Positions 42,098 through 51,722 of a stretch of DNA of 64,000 bases are shown here, piece by piece. The DNA is taken from positions 13,708,589 through 13,772,588 of the forward strand of contig OX235268.1 of assembly GCA_944472135.2 (NCBI GenBank). Direction: 5' to 3'. Positions within the stretch are counted from its first letter, which is position 1. Every line of letters starts with the position of its first letter. The DNA comes from Trichobilharzia regenti. Lineage: Eukaryota; Platyhelminthes; Trematoda; Strigeidida; Schistosomatidae. The position numbers and the translations under genes are program-made. Below the pieces are notes generated by a model that worked only from the letters and a program-made list of their open reading frames with translations, was not told the origin of the DNA and did no database searches.

Positions 42098-42325
42098 GTT
42101 AGTGGCACAGCGGTTCGGATGCTCGCTGACCATACACATGTCTCAGGGTTCAATCCCCTACCGACGCACTCCTTTACCTTGCTAAGCCGGAAATAAAGCT
42201 AGTAAGGAGTAAATGTTGGGCATGAGGCTGGCAACCCTATCCTGTAAAAATAATCACCACTGCTACAGAAACTTCAAGCCTCTAGCTTGAAGCCCAATGT
42301 CCCCCTAGGAACAACTCAGATTTAT
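42098..42325 (+). mobile_element. tRNA-derived SINE, family E, well preserved
   Basis: GCGTTAGTGGCACAGCGG head (A-box), CAGGGTTCAATCCCC (B-box), ATGTTGGGCATGAGGCTGG body, and terminal hairpin TTCAAGCCTCTAGCTTGAAG. It is the best copy of the family and gives its likely length of about 225 bases. Confidence 0.88.
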
Positions 42326-42431
42326 CTGGTTTTATTTGACACAATCAATACCTCCCTTAGTACAAGAATGCCTTACATCAGAAACGATTTAGTTAACCTT
42401 TAAAACAAGTAGAATATTTTGTTAGACTTAC

Positions 42432-42495
42432 CATGCACGAATTCGCATACAATGAAGACAGAGGCTATGATAACTAACACAATCCTGGAGACCAT
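42432..42495 (-). CDS. First coding exon of a secreted-protein gene (signal peptide)
   Basis: On the minus strand an ATG at 42495 opens a 64-base coding exon encoding a 21-residue signal peptide (starts MVSRIVLV, hydrophobic centre, ends CEFVHG) and one base of the next codon. It is followed directly by a GTAAGT donor (42431-42426). A TATTTAAA box lies about 40 bases upstream (42535-42542). The exon length, phase, peptide and upstream sequence match the plus-strand exon at 58596-58659. Schistosomes have many small secreted genes built from a signal-peptide exon and micro-exons, which this resembles. Downstream exons could not be identified; a SINE (42098) and RTE debris lie in the presumed intron. 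Confidence 0.65.
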
Positions 42496-42499
42496 ATTT

Positions 42500-42930
42500 T
42501 CTGCAAAACAAGAGAAACGTTCAGTTTTTATCACTTTAAATACTTCTTTAGTGGCACAGAGAAACAAATCAGATTTCAATATGAGGTTGGTGTCAAAGTC
42601 TGTAAGACGAAAACAATCATGAAGGATAAACAATACTGCCTAGAAAATCGTCATATTGTCTTGTTTATTCATGTCATCTCAGTGTATAGCAGATTTTAAT
42701 CTAAGATGATCTGACAATTTTGAATCCGTCAGAATCAAAGATATAAAAACAAAAGTTGTATCATTATCAAATTATAAATGAATTAGAGAAATGCATTTCA
42801 GCTTAATCCATCCAATTCTGTATTAATTGGCTTTGAAGAAGACGTCCTGCACAGAAATAGATCAGTCCTTGTGAAAACAACATATAATCTGTTGTTTTGT
42901 GTTTGCGCAAATTAGGACATTGAAACATGC
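42500..42930 (-). promoter_or_regulatory. Upstream region paralogous to 57.1-58.6 kb
   Basis: Blocks read on the minus strand (for example TTGTTGTTTTCACAAG, GACATGAATAAA, GCAGTATTGTTTA, then GACTTTGAC) recur in the same order upstream of the exon at 58596, where PLE debris separates them. This shows that the gene was duplicated with several hundred bases of 5' flank. Confidence 0.6.
42535..42542 (-). promoter_or_regulatory. TATA-like box upstream of signal-peptide exon
   Basis: TATTTAAA on the minus strand, about 40 bases before the ATG. The same box stands 36 bases before the ATG of the paralogous exon at 58596. Confidence 0.55.
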
Positions 42931-42984
42931 TGATCACAAATTGGTTCACTAAGACATATAAAATTTCTTGCTCTAGGTATCGAT

Positions 42985-43165
42985 AATTATTATTATTATT
43001 ATTAATACTATTCTCTTGGGTCCTGAGTGTAACCTAGGGCTTCAACAACACATCTCCACTTTGTTGTATTTGGCGTTGTCCTCTTCAGCCGACTACCTCC
43101 ACGATTACCCATAATCTGTCATCTCCTCCTCGCCATACGATCTTTTCCATGTCACCCTCACACCA
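42985..43165 (-). pseudogene. RTE-like 3'-end fragment
   Basis: Minus-strand 3' end of the RTE-like element ((TAA)n at 42990-43004 on plus as ATT repeats, GGGTCCTGAGTG, CATCTCCACTTTG). It faces the plus-strand copy that starts at 43185. Confidence 0.75.
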
Positions 43166-43184
43166 ACGACTCATTTGGATTCAA

Positions 43185-43700
43185 CTGGTAGTCAACAGCA
43201 CTCAGCATCATAAATAAGATCCGGATTTTCAACTCCAATGTGAAATCAGTCAGTGCCACTATGCGGATCAGAGACTTGGCAAGTCATAAAGAGCACCTCA
43301 AACAAACTTCAAACCTTCATCAACAGTTGTCTTCGCTCAATACTCAAGACCAGATGGCCAGAAAAGATCATCAGTAGGGATCTCCGTGAACAAACCAACC
43401 AGGAATGGTTAGTGAAACAAGTAGGCACGAAGAAGTTTAGATGGATTGGTCATACTCTGAGGAAACCATCAAGTGATAACACCAGACAAGCCATTGCTCG
43501 AGTGGAACACGAAAGGGAAGCGGCGAGTTGGTCGTCAGTGCAAGTGTGACTTGGAGGAGGTCATGTGAAGAGGAGATGAAATATGTGGGCAGACTTGGAG
43601 TGGAGTGAAAAAGTTGGCAGAAAACAGAAGGCAATAGAGGTGCGCAGCTGAAGCCCTATGTTCCTCTAGGAACTAAAGGATAAAATAATAATAAATAATG
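43185..43700 (+). pseudogene. RTE-like retrotransposon 3' part
   Basis: LCGSETWQVIKSTSNKLQTF, ILKTRWPEKIISRDLREQTN and KFRWIGHTLRKPSSDNTRQA are readable in one frame (43253-43549), then CTTGGAGGAGGTCATG and the GGAACTAAAGGATAAAATAA 3' end. 5'-truncated; near-relative of 35411-36300. Confidence 0.82.
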
Positions 43701-43999
43701 CCCTATATTGCGTGAGATATCATTCGACGCTGTCCTCACCGTATAGACGATCCATGTCCATTTTTTCATACTCCTTTTTTGAGCAATCAGCAATCGGCTT
43801 TTGGGTTGTTGACAGAGATTCTTGTTGCCAATTACACCGTTATCACTGATTTATCACCTCTCTAACAATGAAAATTGATCATTTTTTACAAGTAACTTTA
43901 TTCTTATAGGGCATATATATATATGCTTATAATTTGAGGAAATCTGTATGTTCTCCATAATGGATAAGATTTTATTTTGATAAGTCACACAGTGTTGTT

Positions 44000-44095
44000 A
44001 TACAGTAATATTAACTGATGAAGTTTTGAGAATAAATTATTACCGCTCGTAATCATATCAAGACACTACTCACACAACGTTTTACTATAAAATTC
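44000..44095 (-). repeat. PLE family-3 tail fragment
   Basis: Minus-strand copy of the family-3 tail around its hammerhead-like segment (GATATGATTACGAGCGG on minus). The GAAA segment is decayed. Confidence 0.65.
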
Positions 44096-44184
44096 ATTAT
44101 GAAGATCGAAAAAGACCAAAAGAAAAGTACAAATAATTGTGAAACTAGTAGTGATAACATAAATAAGGGAGAAAATAAGTCATC

Positions 44185-44878
44185 TACTGTTAAAACCATA
44201 TAAGGAGAGGACATCTGAGACAAACCCCTTCGTTGGATTCTCAATAAAGCAGGAATTAGGGTGTTGGCATTCAAGCCTACCAACTCACTCAGATGGGACA
44301 AGTTCTGTAGGCCTAAAAACCCGGTGGACCCAATTAGACAAAGTAATATAATTTACAAAATACCCTGCAATGACTGTGAGGTCAACTACATAGGTCAGAT
44401 TAGTAGGTCAGGGGTAGTCAGATTGTCGTAACATAAGATTTTAGCTAAGGTAAAAATGGCTGACCCCGAGAAGACAGATGAGTAATTTAGAAAAAAAGCT
44501 CAACAACTGCGCTGCATGCATCAACAAACAACCACACAATAGCCTGGTGGGAGAGGGTTAAAATTCTAAAAAGTAATCCATGAAGGTGGAGAGATAGGTT
44601 GATTACTGAATCCAGCCTGGTTCATTGAGTCTACACCCAACACATGTAACAGAAATGAATCAATGCAAATACCAGAAATATGGAAGATATTATTACCGCC
44701 AGTCAGTCAAATCAGAGGAGGATAATAAATAGTCTCAAAATTCTATTTCAATTCACGTACATCACAACATTCTAACAAGTTACTTATTTATTTTGACTAT
44801 AAAAGCACTCGTCTTATTTCCCATCTGATAGTAATTGATCAATAACACTCATATTATTATTTCTGAATGTACATTATC
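44185..44878 (+). pseudogene. PLE family-3 remnant: RT end, GIY-YIG, tail
   Basis: Plus-strand pieces: TLRRILNKAGI-like, KIPCNDCEVNYIGQ (CNDC and YIG of the nuclease), then HKILAKVKMADP and a tail shared with 33890-34400. Stops present. It ends abruptly at about 44878, where a minus-strand copy begins. Confidence 0.78.
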
Positions 44879-45530
44879 CTAATTCCATTATGGGTAATTT
44901 TTATTTTGATAAAGTCTCACAGTGTTATACAGTAGTGTTTACTGATGACGTTTCGAGCACAATTTTTCGCTCATAATCATATCAAGCTACTCACACGACT
45001 TCCTAACTTCATTTATATAGTTCGATTATTTTTCACATGATTTGATTGGTAATAGTATATTCCATATCTCAGGTATGAGTGATGAGTCATTCCTATTGCA
45101 TGTGTTGGGTGTAGACTCGATGAACAAGGATTCGGTAATCAACCTCTCTCTCTACCTATTTAGATTACTTTTTAGAATTTTAACCCTCTCCCACCCTACT
45201 TTGTGGTTGTGTGTTAATGCATACATGCGGTGCAATTGCTGAGCTTTTTTCTAAATTACTTATCTTTTCAGGATCAATCATTCTTACCTTAGCTAAATTC
45301 TTATGTTACGACAATCTCACTACCCCTGACTTACTAATTTGACCTATGTAGTTGACCTCACAGTCATCGCAGGGTATTTTGTAAATTATATTTTGTCTAA
45401 GTGGTTAAACTGAGTCCTTCAACCTGCACAGATTGTCCCTGAGTGAGTTTGTAGGTTAAAATGCCACCCTAATTCCTACTACTAAATCCCTGCAGTCACA
45501 GTGCCCAAGTTTTATACTTATATCCTTATG
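44879..45530 (-). pseudogene. PLE family-3 remnant, minus copy
   Basis: Minus strand: GIY-YIG core at about 45380-45340 (KIPCDDCEVNYIGQ-like), HKNLAKVRMIDPEKISNL, then the tail with the hammerhead-like motif (44942-44985). Tail-to-tail with the plus copy at 44185. Confidence 0.78.
44942..44985 (-). ncRNA. Hammerhead-ribozyme-like motif, PLE family 3
   Basis: Stem I is TTGAT/ATCAG. The core is ATGATTAT (two departures from CUGANGA and one extra base). Stem II is GAGC/GCTC, followed by GAAA. Stem III is AC/GT without loop, and the cleavage triplet is GTC. Stems are perfect, core is not. Other copies: 56565 (plus) and scraps at 28750, 32810, 34450, 40830. Confidence 0.5.
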
Positions 45531-46470
45531 TTCTGTTTGTTTCACTATAACTTTCTCACAACACTCTCCATTTACTCGATGACGGATTCCTTCATCATGA
45601 TGAAGAACTGTATTAAAACTTGACAGACTAGAACCGATATAAATGAAATGGATTGATAATTCTGCACCAATTATGGTTTGTTTTATCTTTGTTGAAGCTG
45701 CTTATAAAGGGGAATTCTTGTGTCAAATAAAATTTGTTAGTTATTCACCATATTACTGAAATGCACAACTGGACATTCTTCGACTTCTCATTCACTCTAA
45801 ACTTTATTAATGCACTTTGTTGTAATACATTTGTCATTCTTTTCTGCAGCTTGACAATCATTAAGTCGAATATGATATTCTAACAGTCCAAAAATATGTT
45901 TCAACTTTATTATGCACTTTGTGATAATATAAAAAAGTAATAAGTTATGTTAGAAATTTCAAATCTAAGTCAACAGTACCGTCAGACGACTGAACAAAAT
46001 ACGTATTACTCAGCAAACTACAATCAAGGACAATATTCCCAACAAAATGGAATCATAACTGTGTCTGTGACAATCACTTAAAATATGTGACGGATTTCCC
46101 AAAGTTAACCTGTCACTCATTCGCGTAAGCTTCAGTTGATTCATTAAAATCTCACTAGTAAAACCACACATTACGAGTCGACAGTCAAGCCATATTCAGT
46201 GGTTAAGTGAAGCAATAAGAAAATATTAAATCAGCCAAAAATGAAGACAAATGATAATGCCAAAATTTAGAATAACGTCACACACACAGTTAAAGGTAAA
46301 GTTTGGCAACCACATAATCAAATAATTGTCAACACTCTTAGTAGACTATTCAGACGGTAGTTTTCTGTCAGTTAATATGCAACACTCAGTGTACTTATGA
46401 ATTCAGAGTACCTGTACGGAAACGAAGGAGTAAACGAGATAGTCATTAATACATAAATGAATGTATGGAG
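45531..46470. other. No recognisable feature
   Basis: AT-rich spacer without identifiable gene or repeat. Confidence 0.5.
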
Positions 46471-46720
46471 ATTTTAATCATGAGCTGACATCAGTTAGAG
46501 AACCACTGGAAAACCTGGGAGTACTGGACAGCTGTTTCGTCCTAGTTTGGGACTCCTCAGCAGTACGCACCCACCGGGGTTCCAAACCCAGGACCTTCTG
46601 GTGACAAGGCGAGCTCGTAGAACATTGAGCCACTGGGACCCGATCCAATGGTTCTTGAATTCTAACTTCTGCCAATTCACGACATAGCGCGACCACTTCG
46701 CAATGTCTTCTTCGATGAGT
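46471..46720 (-). mobile_element. tRNA-derived SINE, family C (minus arm of palindrome)
   Basis: Minus strand: leader (GAAGACATTGCGAAGTGG, GCGCTATGTCGTGAATTGG), head GGTCCCAGTGGCTCAATG, B-box region GGGTTTGGAACCCC, intact hammerhead (46521-46566), tail CCAGGTTTTCCAGTGG to CAGCTCATGATTAAAA. Almost identical to the plus copy that follows. Confidence 0.92.
46521..46566 (-). ncRNA. Hammerhead ribozyme of SINE family C
   Basis: Exactly the same 46-nt sequence as 46790-46835 on the opposite strand: stem I GTACTG/CAGTAC, core CTGAGGA, stem II GTCC/GGAC, GAAA, CAGCTG stem III, cleavage after GTC. Confidence 0.75.
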
Positions 46721-46935
46721 TACTGGCTCAATGGTCCACGAGCTCGCCTTATAACCAGAAGGTCCTGGGTTTGGAACCCCGGTGGGTGCGTACTGCTGAG
46801 GAGTCCCAAACTAGGACGAAACAGCTGTCCAGTACTCCCAGGTTTTCCAGTGGTTCTCTAACTGATGTCAGCTCATGATTAAATCCTCCATGCAATCAAA
46901 CCAAATCCCAACAAAACCAACACTTGAAAATAAAT
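46721..46935 (+). mobile_element. tRNA-derived SINE, family C (plus arm of palindrome)
   Basis: Starts directly at the tRNA-like head (TGGCTCAATGGTCCACGAGC) without leader, then GGGTTTGGAACCCC, hammerhead (46790-46835), and tail to CCATGCAATCAAACC and AAAACCAACACTTGAAAA. Over about 190 bases it is the near-perfect inverse of the minus arm. Confidence 0.92.
46790..46835 (+). ncRNA. Hammerhead ribozyme of SINE family C, consensus-like
   Basis: Stem I is GTACTG (46790-46795) with CAGTAC (46830-46835), perfect. The core CTGAGGA (46796-46802) satisfies CUGANGA. Stem II is GTCC (46803-46806) with GGAC (46814-46817) and loop CAAACTA. GAAA is at 46818-46821. Stem III is CAGCTG (46822-46827), a palindrome with no room for a loop, so the active form may be a dimer. 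The cleavage triplet is GTC (46827-46829), cutting before C46830. All invariant core bases are present. By analogy with other short-stem-III hammerheads this should be capable of cutting as a dimer; that is inference. Confidence 0.78.
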
Positions 46936-47417
46936 GAATGTGACAAACTTAGCTCAGGAAGGAAATAAGCTCAACTTTCTCAGTGCACTAACCTATTTCG
47001 TAGAATGACGTTTGGCTGAGACCAACATGTAATATTCTGAAAGCAGGAAACAAATCTTTGTGTTCTAATGTATAGCTGTCAAAAATTTCCGTGAGTTACT
47101 TATTCCCAATGTGGCCTGATGACAACCGAAAGACAGTTATTTACAATGAAATCTGAGGCACTGTTTAACAATAATAACACATCACAAACTCAAAATTCCC
47201 TCATGAATGTCATTAGGCAGCTATGGGAATCTAATCATTTCTCAAATTTAAAACAACCACTATTCAACCAAAGTCAACCATAAGGAGAACCTAAAAATCA
47301 TGTAGAATATCCCCAAAAAGATGGATCCAAGGTCATTATGACCTTGATTCTCATAAACAAAATCCCATCGTAAAGCAACACATTATCAATGTCAGAACAC
47401 AACAAAAATATCTCTAC
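46936..47417. other. No recognisable feature
   Basis: Unassigned spacer between SINEs. Confidence 0.5.
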
Positions 47418-47873
47418 GAAAACCAATAACTGAAAATTGATCTGATGCTCACTAGCGAGTAGACCTATTCAAGCGGGCAGCTACCTGGGGTTTCAATGAG
47501 AAGCCGAGACCAGTAAGGTACAGCAGGTCAAAGGTGAAGCAGTAACTCCTCGAAGAAGACATTGCGAAGTGGTCGCGCCTTATCGTGAATTGGAAGAAGT
47601 TGAAATTCATGGGTTGGCCATTGGATTGGGCTCCAGTGGCTTAATGGTCTACGAGCTCCCTAGCCTTGTAACCAGAAGGTCCAGGGTTCGAACCCCCGGT
47701 GGTGGATGCATATTGCTGAAGTAGAGTCCCAAACTAGGCTGACGAAACATTTGGCTGTTCAGTACTCCCTGTGGCTGGTTTTTCAGTTGTTCTCTAACCA
47801 ATATCAGCTCATGAGGAAATCCTCCGACCAATCAAACAAAATTACTACAAAACCAATACTTAAAAATTAATTT
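47418..47873 (+). mobile_element. tRNA-derived SINE, family C, full unit with leader
   Basis: The leader (TTGATCTGATGCTCACTAGC, TGGCCATTGGATTGGGC) is followed by CCAGTGGCTTAATGGTCTAC head, CCAGGGTTCGAACCCCC B-box, and a hammerhead of the GGCTGAC-GAAAC-ATTTGG subfamily with a 3-base insertion in the core. The tail ends CAATCAAACAAAATTACTAC. An AAAACCAATA-(A)CTGAAAATT-like motif occurs at both ends (47418 and 47851). Confidence 0.87.
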
Positions 47874-47927
47874 TTTACGTTTCACAGTATTCATTTTTTT
47901 TAGTCATATGAAAAAGAGAAGACGTTC

Positions 47928-47975
47928 AGCGAAGAGACTGACTCTTTTCGACGGCGAATTCATTCACATAGCTGT
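47928..47975 (-). ncRNA. Hammerhead-like motif, left arm
   Basis: The inverted copy of 48454-48501, with near-identical sequence on the minus strand. Confidence 0.45.
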
Positions 47976-48453
47976 ACAATCGCATTTATGCATAATTATT
48001 TGTGTGTGTGTACATGAGGTTTGTCAAAATTAGATAATTGATCAGGTAATAATAGAATGATCTAATATAGAAACAATGTTAATTGAACAGCAACTAAAGT
48101 AAGATTGAGTTAGTACGTTAGATGGCATAATATAATTGACTAAAATGTTTCAACTTAGGTCAGAGTAGCAACAGAGGTAATTACAGGTAGAGACTAAGTA
48201 GAAGTGGGGTAGAGAATAATACCATTTAAATTAGAACTGAAATTGAGCAATTAACTTGGATGACGCAACATAAATGACTAGATATTGAGTATTAGTCAGG
48301 TCAATTAAAGTGGTAGTGAGGTGTAGAAATGAAATCGGTGGGGGGGGGTAGAGAACAAGAAAGTTGAAAATGCAAAAAACCTGATCAATTATCTAATTTT
48401 GACAAACCTCATGTACACACACACACAAATAATCATATATAAATGCGATTGTA

Positions 48454-48501
48454 CAGCTATGTGAATGAATTCGCCGTCGAAAAGAGTCAGTCTCTTCGCT
48501 G
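48454..48501 (+). ncRNA. Hammerhead-like motif, right arm
   Basis: Stem I is CAGC/GCTG, the core TATGTGA (decayed), and GAAA is at 48479-48482. Stem III AAGAG/CTCTT is good with loop TCAGT; cut expected after C48497. It is related to the motif in the young PLE (22368). Confidence 0.45.
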
Positions 48502-48525
48502 AACGTCTTCTCTTATTCATTTTTT

Positions 48526-48959
48526 GTTTGAAAGACGCTTAGGATGTTTTCATTTCTGTTGCAGATGATTGAAGCTGAACAGAAAAATTTGTTGATCTGC
48601 GTATGCATTTTGGTAATACATAAAATTAATTCACTTACATGACGGAGGAAACATTATTGTTTATAACGATATTAACAATAATAAAGTCATAACCGGATGC
48701 ATAATATTGACGGAGATGCTTGAAAAACTATTGTTGTTGTTGTTTTGTGAATGGTGTGTTTAGTCTTCATGTTCATATCTCACTATGTTTATGTATTAAA
48801 GAAGTTGACTTTTTTTTTGTTATTGACAGAAGTGATGAGCAGATAATACTGGAAGAAATCGATAATGAATAGGCGTGACACATATACACACACACCAGAT
48901 TAGAACATGAAAATAACTTCAGTAGAAATAAAAAGTTCCACCTGAAGATGTATATTGCT
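48526..48959. other. No recognisable feature
   Basis: Unassigned; T-run at about 48810-48818. Confidence 0.5.
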
Positions 48960-49330
48960 TACACATGGTATGATTGTTAACCAAGTCAAAAGTAGATAAG
49001 TGTCCTGCTCATATCAACTCCAACCGCATTTACCAATTCGCTCGTACTTCAAATAGCAAGTACGTTGGATGGACTGAGAAAAGGGTATCTACGATACTTT
49101 CTGAGCAAACCCCTAAAAATCTCTACATGAAAGATAGCAAAGTAGTCTCAAATCCGATTGTGAGACACCTAATTCACAAAGGACATATGGTGGAAATTAG
49201 TCAAGCTTTCGAAATACCCATATACAAAGAAGCCATTGTTATATAATGACTTCGATGCAACCCCTAATAAACCAAAGGACATCAGGTCTAATCTCTCACT
49301 ATCCTGACACTTGTAATTTTTTTGTTCATG
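48960..49330 (+). pseudogene. PLE GIY-YIG remnant
   Basis: Open for 90 codons from 48974: IYQFARTSNSKYVGWTEKRV (compare VYQFTCSCGARYIGRSTRVL; the Cys pair is lost and YIG is YVG) and NPIVRHLIHKGHMVEISQAF (compare RSAIIEHLVENDHPISIASAF). It comes from yet another PLE lineage. No RT adjoining. Confidence 0.8.
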
Positions 49331-50403
49331 TGCTTTTATGTCTTGTTCCGTTGCGTAACAATCCGCTTAATTCTGATTTCGATTTTCACTAACTGAGTTG
49401 AACTCACTAATAAGTTTGCAGATTTACTCGAGTGTTCATCTATGTCACAATTTTATTTTACTATTCACTTCCAGCTTCATAAATTCTCCATCATAATATG
49501 TATGATTTTGCAGTGTTGTTCGACCTTGTAGTTTATCAGTAGTCCATCCTTGTTTCCAAGAGAAATACGATCTCGAATCTCCATGTCTAGTTATTACGTA
49601 AATAGTCACTCTTTTAACACTGAATAATTTGTCTACTTATATAATTATTTTGAATTATGTTGTCTATACATTCTATCTATAACCTGTCACTGTCAGAAAA
49701 ATATGTCCAGAAGTGTTGTGACTTATATTTTGATATTGTTTAGGATGTATACAAATGAAGGGAATCCACGGAATAAAACGGGCTCTTCTTATCCTGCAAT
49801 CAAGTCTGTTCTCTCTTTGTTCAAGCTGATAAAGGGAATCAGTTGTAAAAAAAATTATACATTTACTTCAAGCACTATTACTTGTGTCAATATTAATAAT
49901 AATAAAATCATAAACTGATAGGTAGTGCCAGTGGAACGACTTGGGAGATGGCTGTTGTATGTCCACCATGACCAGTCTTCATTTTCACGTCTCTCTCTCT
50001 CTCTCTGTCTGTCTGTCTATTTAGGACTGAGGTTGTTTTATAGTTATTTGAAGTTAACCTGTTACTGATGGTGGACTACTTGTGATAAAGACACGTTATC
50101 AGATTCTTTCTTATGTAAAAGTATTAAATGTACCAGGGACAATCATTACACAAAAACTATGTGCGACATTTAAATTCCGACAAAACTTCCAAGAATAGCA
50201 AATATTAAGAAGTAAATCTGAGCATAGACTATTGTTTTCGATAGAAATCAAGTAAGACGTTAAACATCTTGGACTAATTCTTTCTTCTAACCTATTCTGG
50301 TCTTCCCATGTCTGAGTGGTTTTTAAAAATATATTCCATCTGACATTTTACATTTAGAGACTAAGGCACTCAGGCATAACTTAACCCTTCTTCTCCTTAC
50401 ATT
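49331..50403. other. No recognised gene; TC/TG microsatellite
   Basis: A (TC)n(TG..)n simple repeat lies at 49990-50022; otherwise unassigned. Confidence 0.55.
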
Positions 50404-50754
50404 TTGTCATCTCGTGCATCAACTCGTGAATCTTACATATTCTTAAGTACTATCATACTTCGTGGAATACTGAGGACTGTCAGAAGGACGAGTGGTAACC
50501 TATTGGGCAATATCGTCGACATCATCATTGATAGGCACTTGATTTCATGCAGCAAATTTGCTAAAGGAATTTTTTCAGACTTTCAATATCCTGTGCAGCA
50601 CCCACAGGTTTCGCCTTGTGTTTCCTCAGATAGAACAAGAAGTTATTTCGAAAGACTTTATGCATGTAAGTCCAAGTATAAAAATCCCACGATACCATAT
50701 TTGGCCCGTAACTTATGCTATGAAAATAGAGTCAAGCGAGAACTAACAAGCTAA
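50404..50754 (+). other. 116-codon ORF of unknown origin
   Basis: Open from 50404 with RGILRTVRRTSGNLLGNIVD in its first half and SYFERLYACKSKYKNPTIPY in its second half. An overlapping +2 frame is also open. No motif recognised, no clear splice sites. Could be a chance ORF or a remnant of an element I do not know. Confidence 0.25.
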
Positions 50755-51722
50755 CCTTCTTACCGCTATTAAATAAACTATTTTCTTCACCCTTATAACA
50801 TCAAGCTTCATTGTTATTGTTCTTCTTATATTCATAAACCTCTCAATTTCTTGTTTTCGTTTATTATCTCATAAGTGTTAACATCATTTAGGCTCTGTAA
50901 TAATTGTTATTCTTTTTTGTTTTTTCCTTCACCGAGCTATTTCAAGAGAACATCAAGATCACTAAAACTTCACTTCACTAAAGATGCATAAATCGTATTA
51001 ACCATAAAAATGTAATAGTAAACAGAATATCACATAAAGCTATCGGAATTACTACAACAAATTAAGGATCAATAAAACCCCTGATAGCCAAAGTAAGGAA
51101 AGCATACGAAGCAACTTCTTCCTTTGGAGACATAAGTTAACTTTTCGTAGTGTGAATAACTTTAAAAGTCATCTTAACATCAATTTTTTTGTGTTCTGTA
51201 TCCATAAGATGAGAATGAATAGAGTTGTGAATGAACCGGGTTTGTACCTTGCTTAACTACACACAAAATGCCGCTCGGAAATCTAAGATTAAACAAGCCT
51301 AATTATACTCCTTGTGTATCTTGATTCACAGGAGCACTCAAAATGGTAAATACAGAGTGTGTGTATTGCGTATAGTAAAGGTAGTAACAAGAGTAGTGTA
51401 TATTGTCACAACAGAGACTTGAGGATATTGACAACAACCTGAGGTGTTTTAACCTCCTTATTCATTTTGTCCATATTATTGGAGACATTTTGCAGTGTCA
51501 CTATTCCGTTTGTTTTCTACCACACAACGACAAGGGCAGACAGAATGTAAAAGCATAAGAAAGACTATCACAGATTTCTCTTATCCATAATGGAGTTATG
51601 CTCTACAGTCACAGTGTCTAAATTTCATACTTATATCAGAGACTTCATCAGCTGATGTGAGTAGCAGGTATTTTGTATATTAGATTATGAGAATAAGTGG
51701 GCAAATCTGTCGGATCACTATC
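50755..51722. other. Unassigned, with a PLE family-3 tail scrap
   Basis: About 51580-51640 repeats the TGGAGTTATGCTCTACAGTC tail block seen at 34550 and 56660. The rest is unassigned. Confidence 0.5.

Larger units (their letters stand above)
47901..48513 (+). mobile_element. Foldback PLE derivative with hammerhead motifs in both arms
   Basis: 613 bp flanked by TATTCATTTTTT at 47889-47900 and 48514-48525 (12-bp target duplication). The arms 47918-48039 and 48380-48510 are inverted copies containing a (TG)n/(CA)n run and a hammerhead-like motif. The 340-bp middle is non-coding, with a G-run at 48340-48349. It lacks all PLE protein sequence, so it would depend on another element. Confidence 0.82.

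Noticed and set aside
42098..42180. tRNA-like sequence with A- and B-box
   Set aside because: SINE head, not a tRNA gene: no clover-leaf, and the sequence continues into the repeat body. The same applies to all family A, C, D and E heads.
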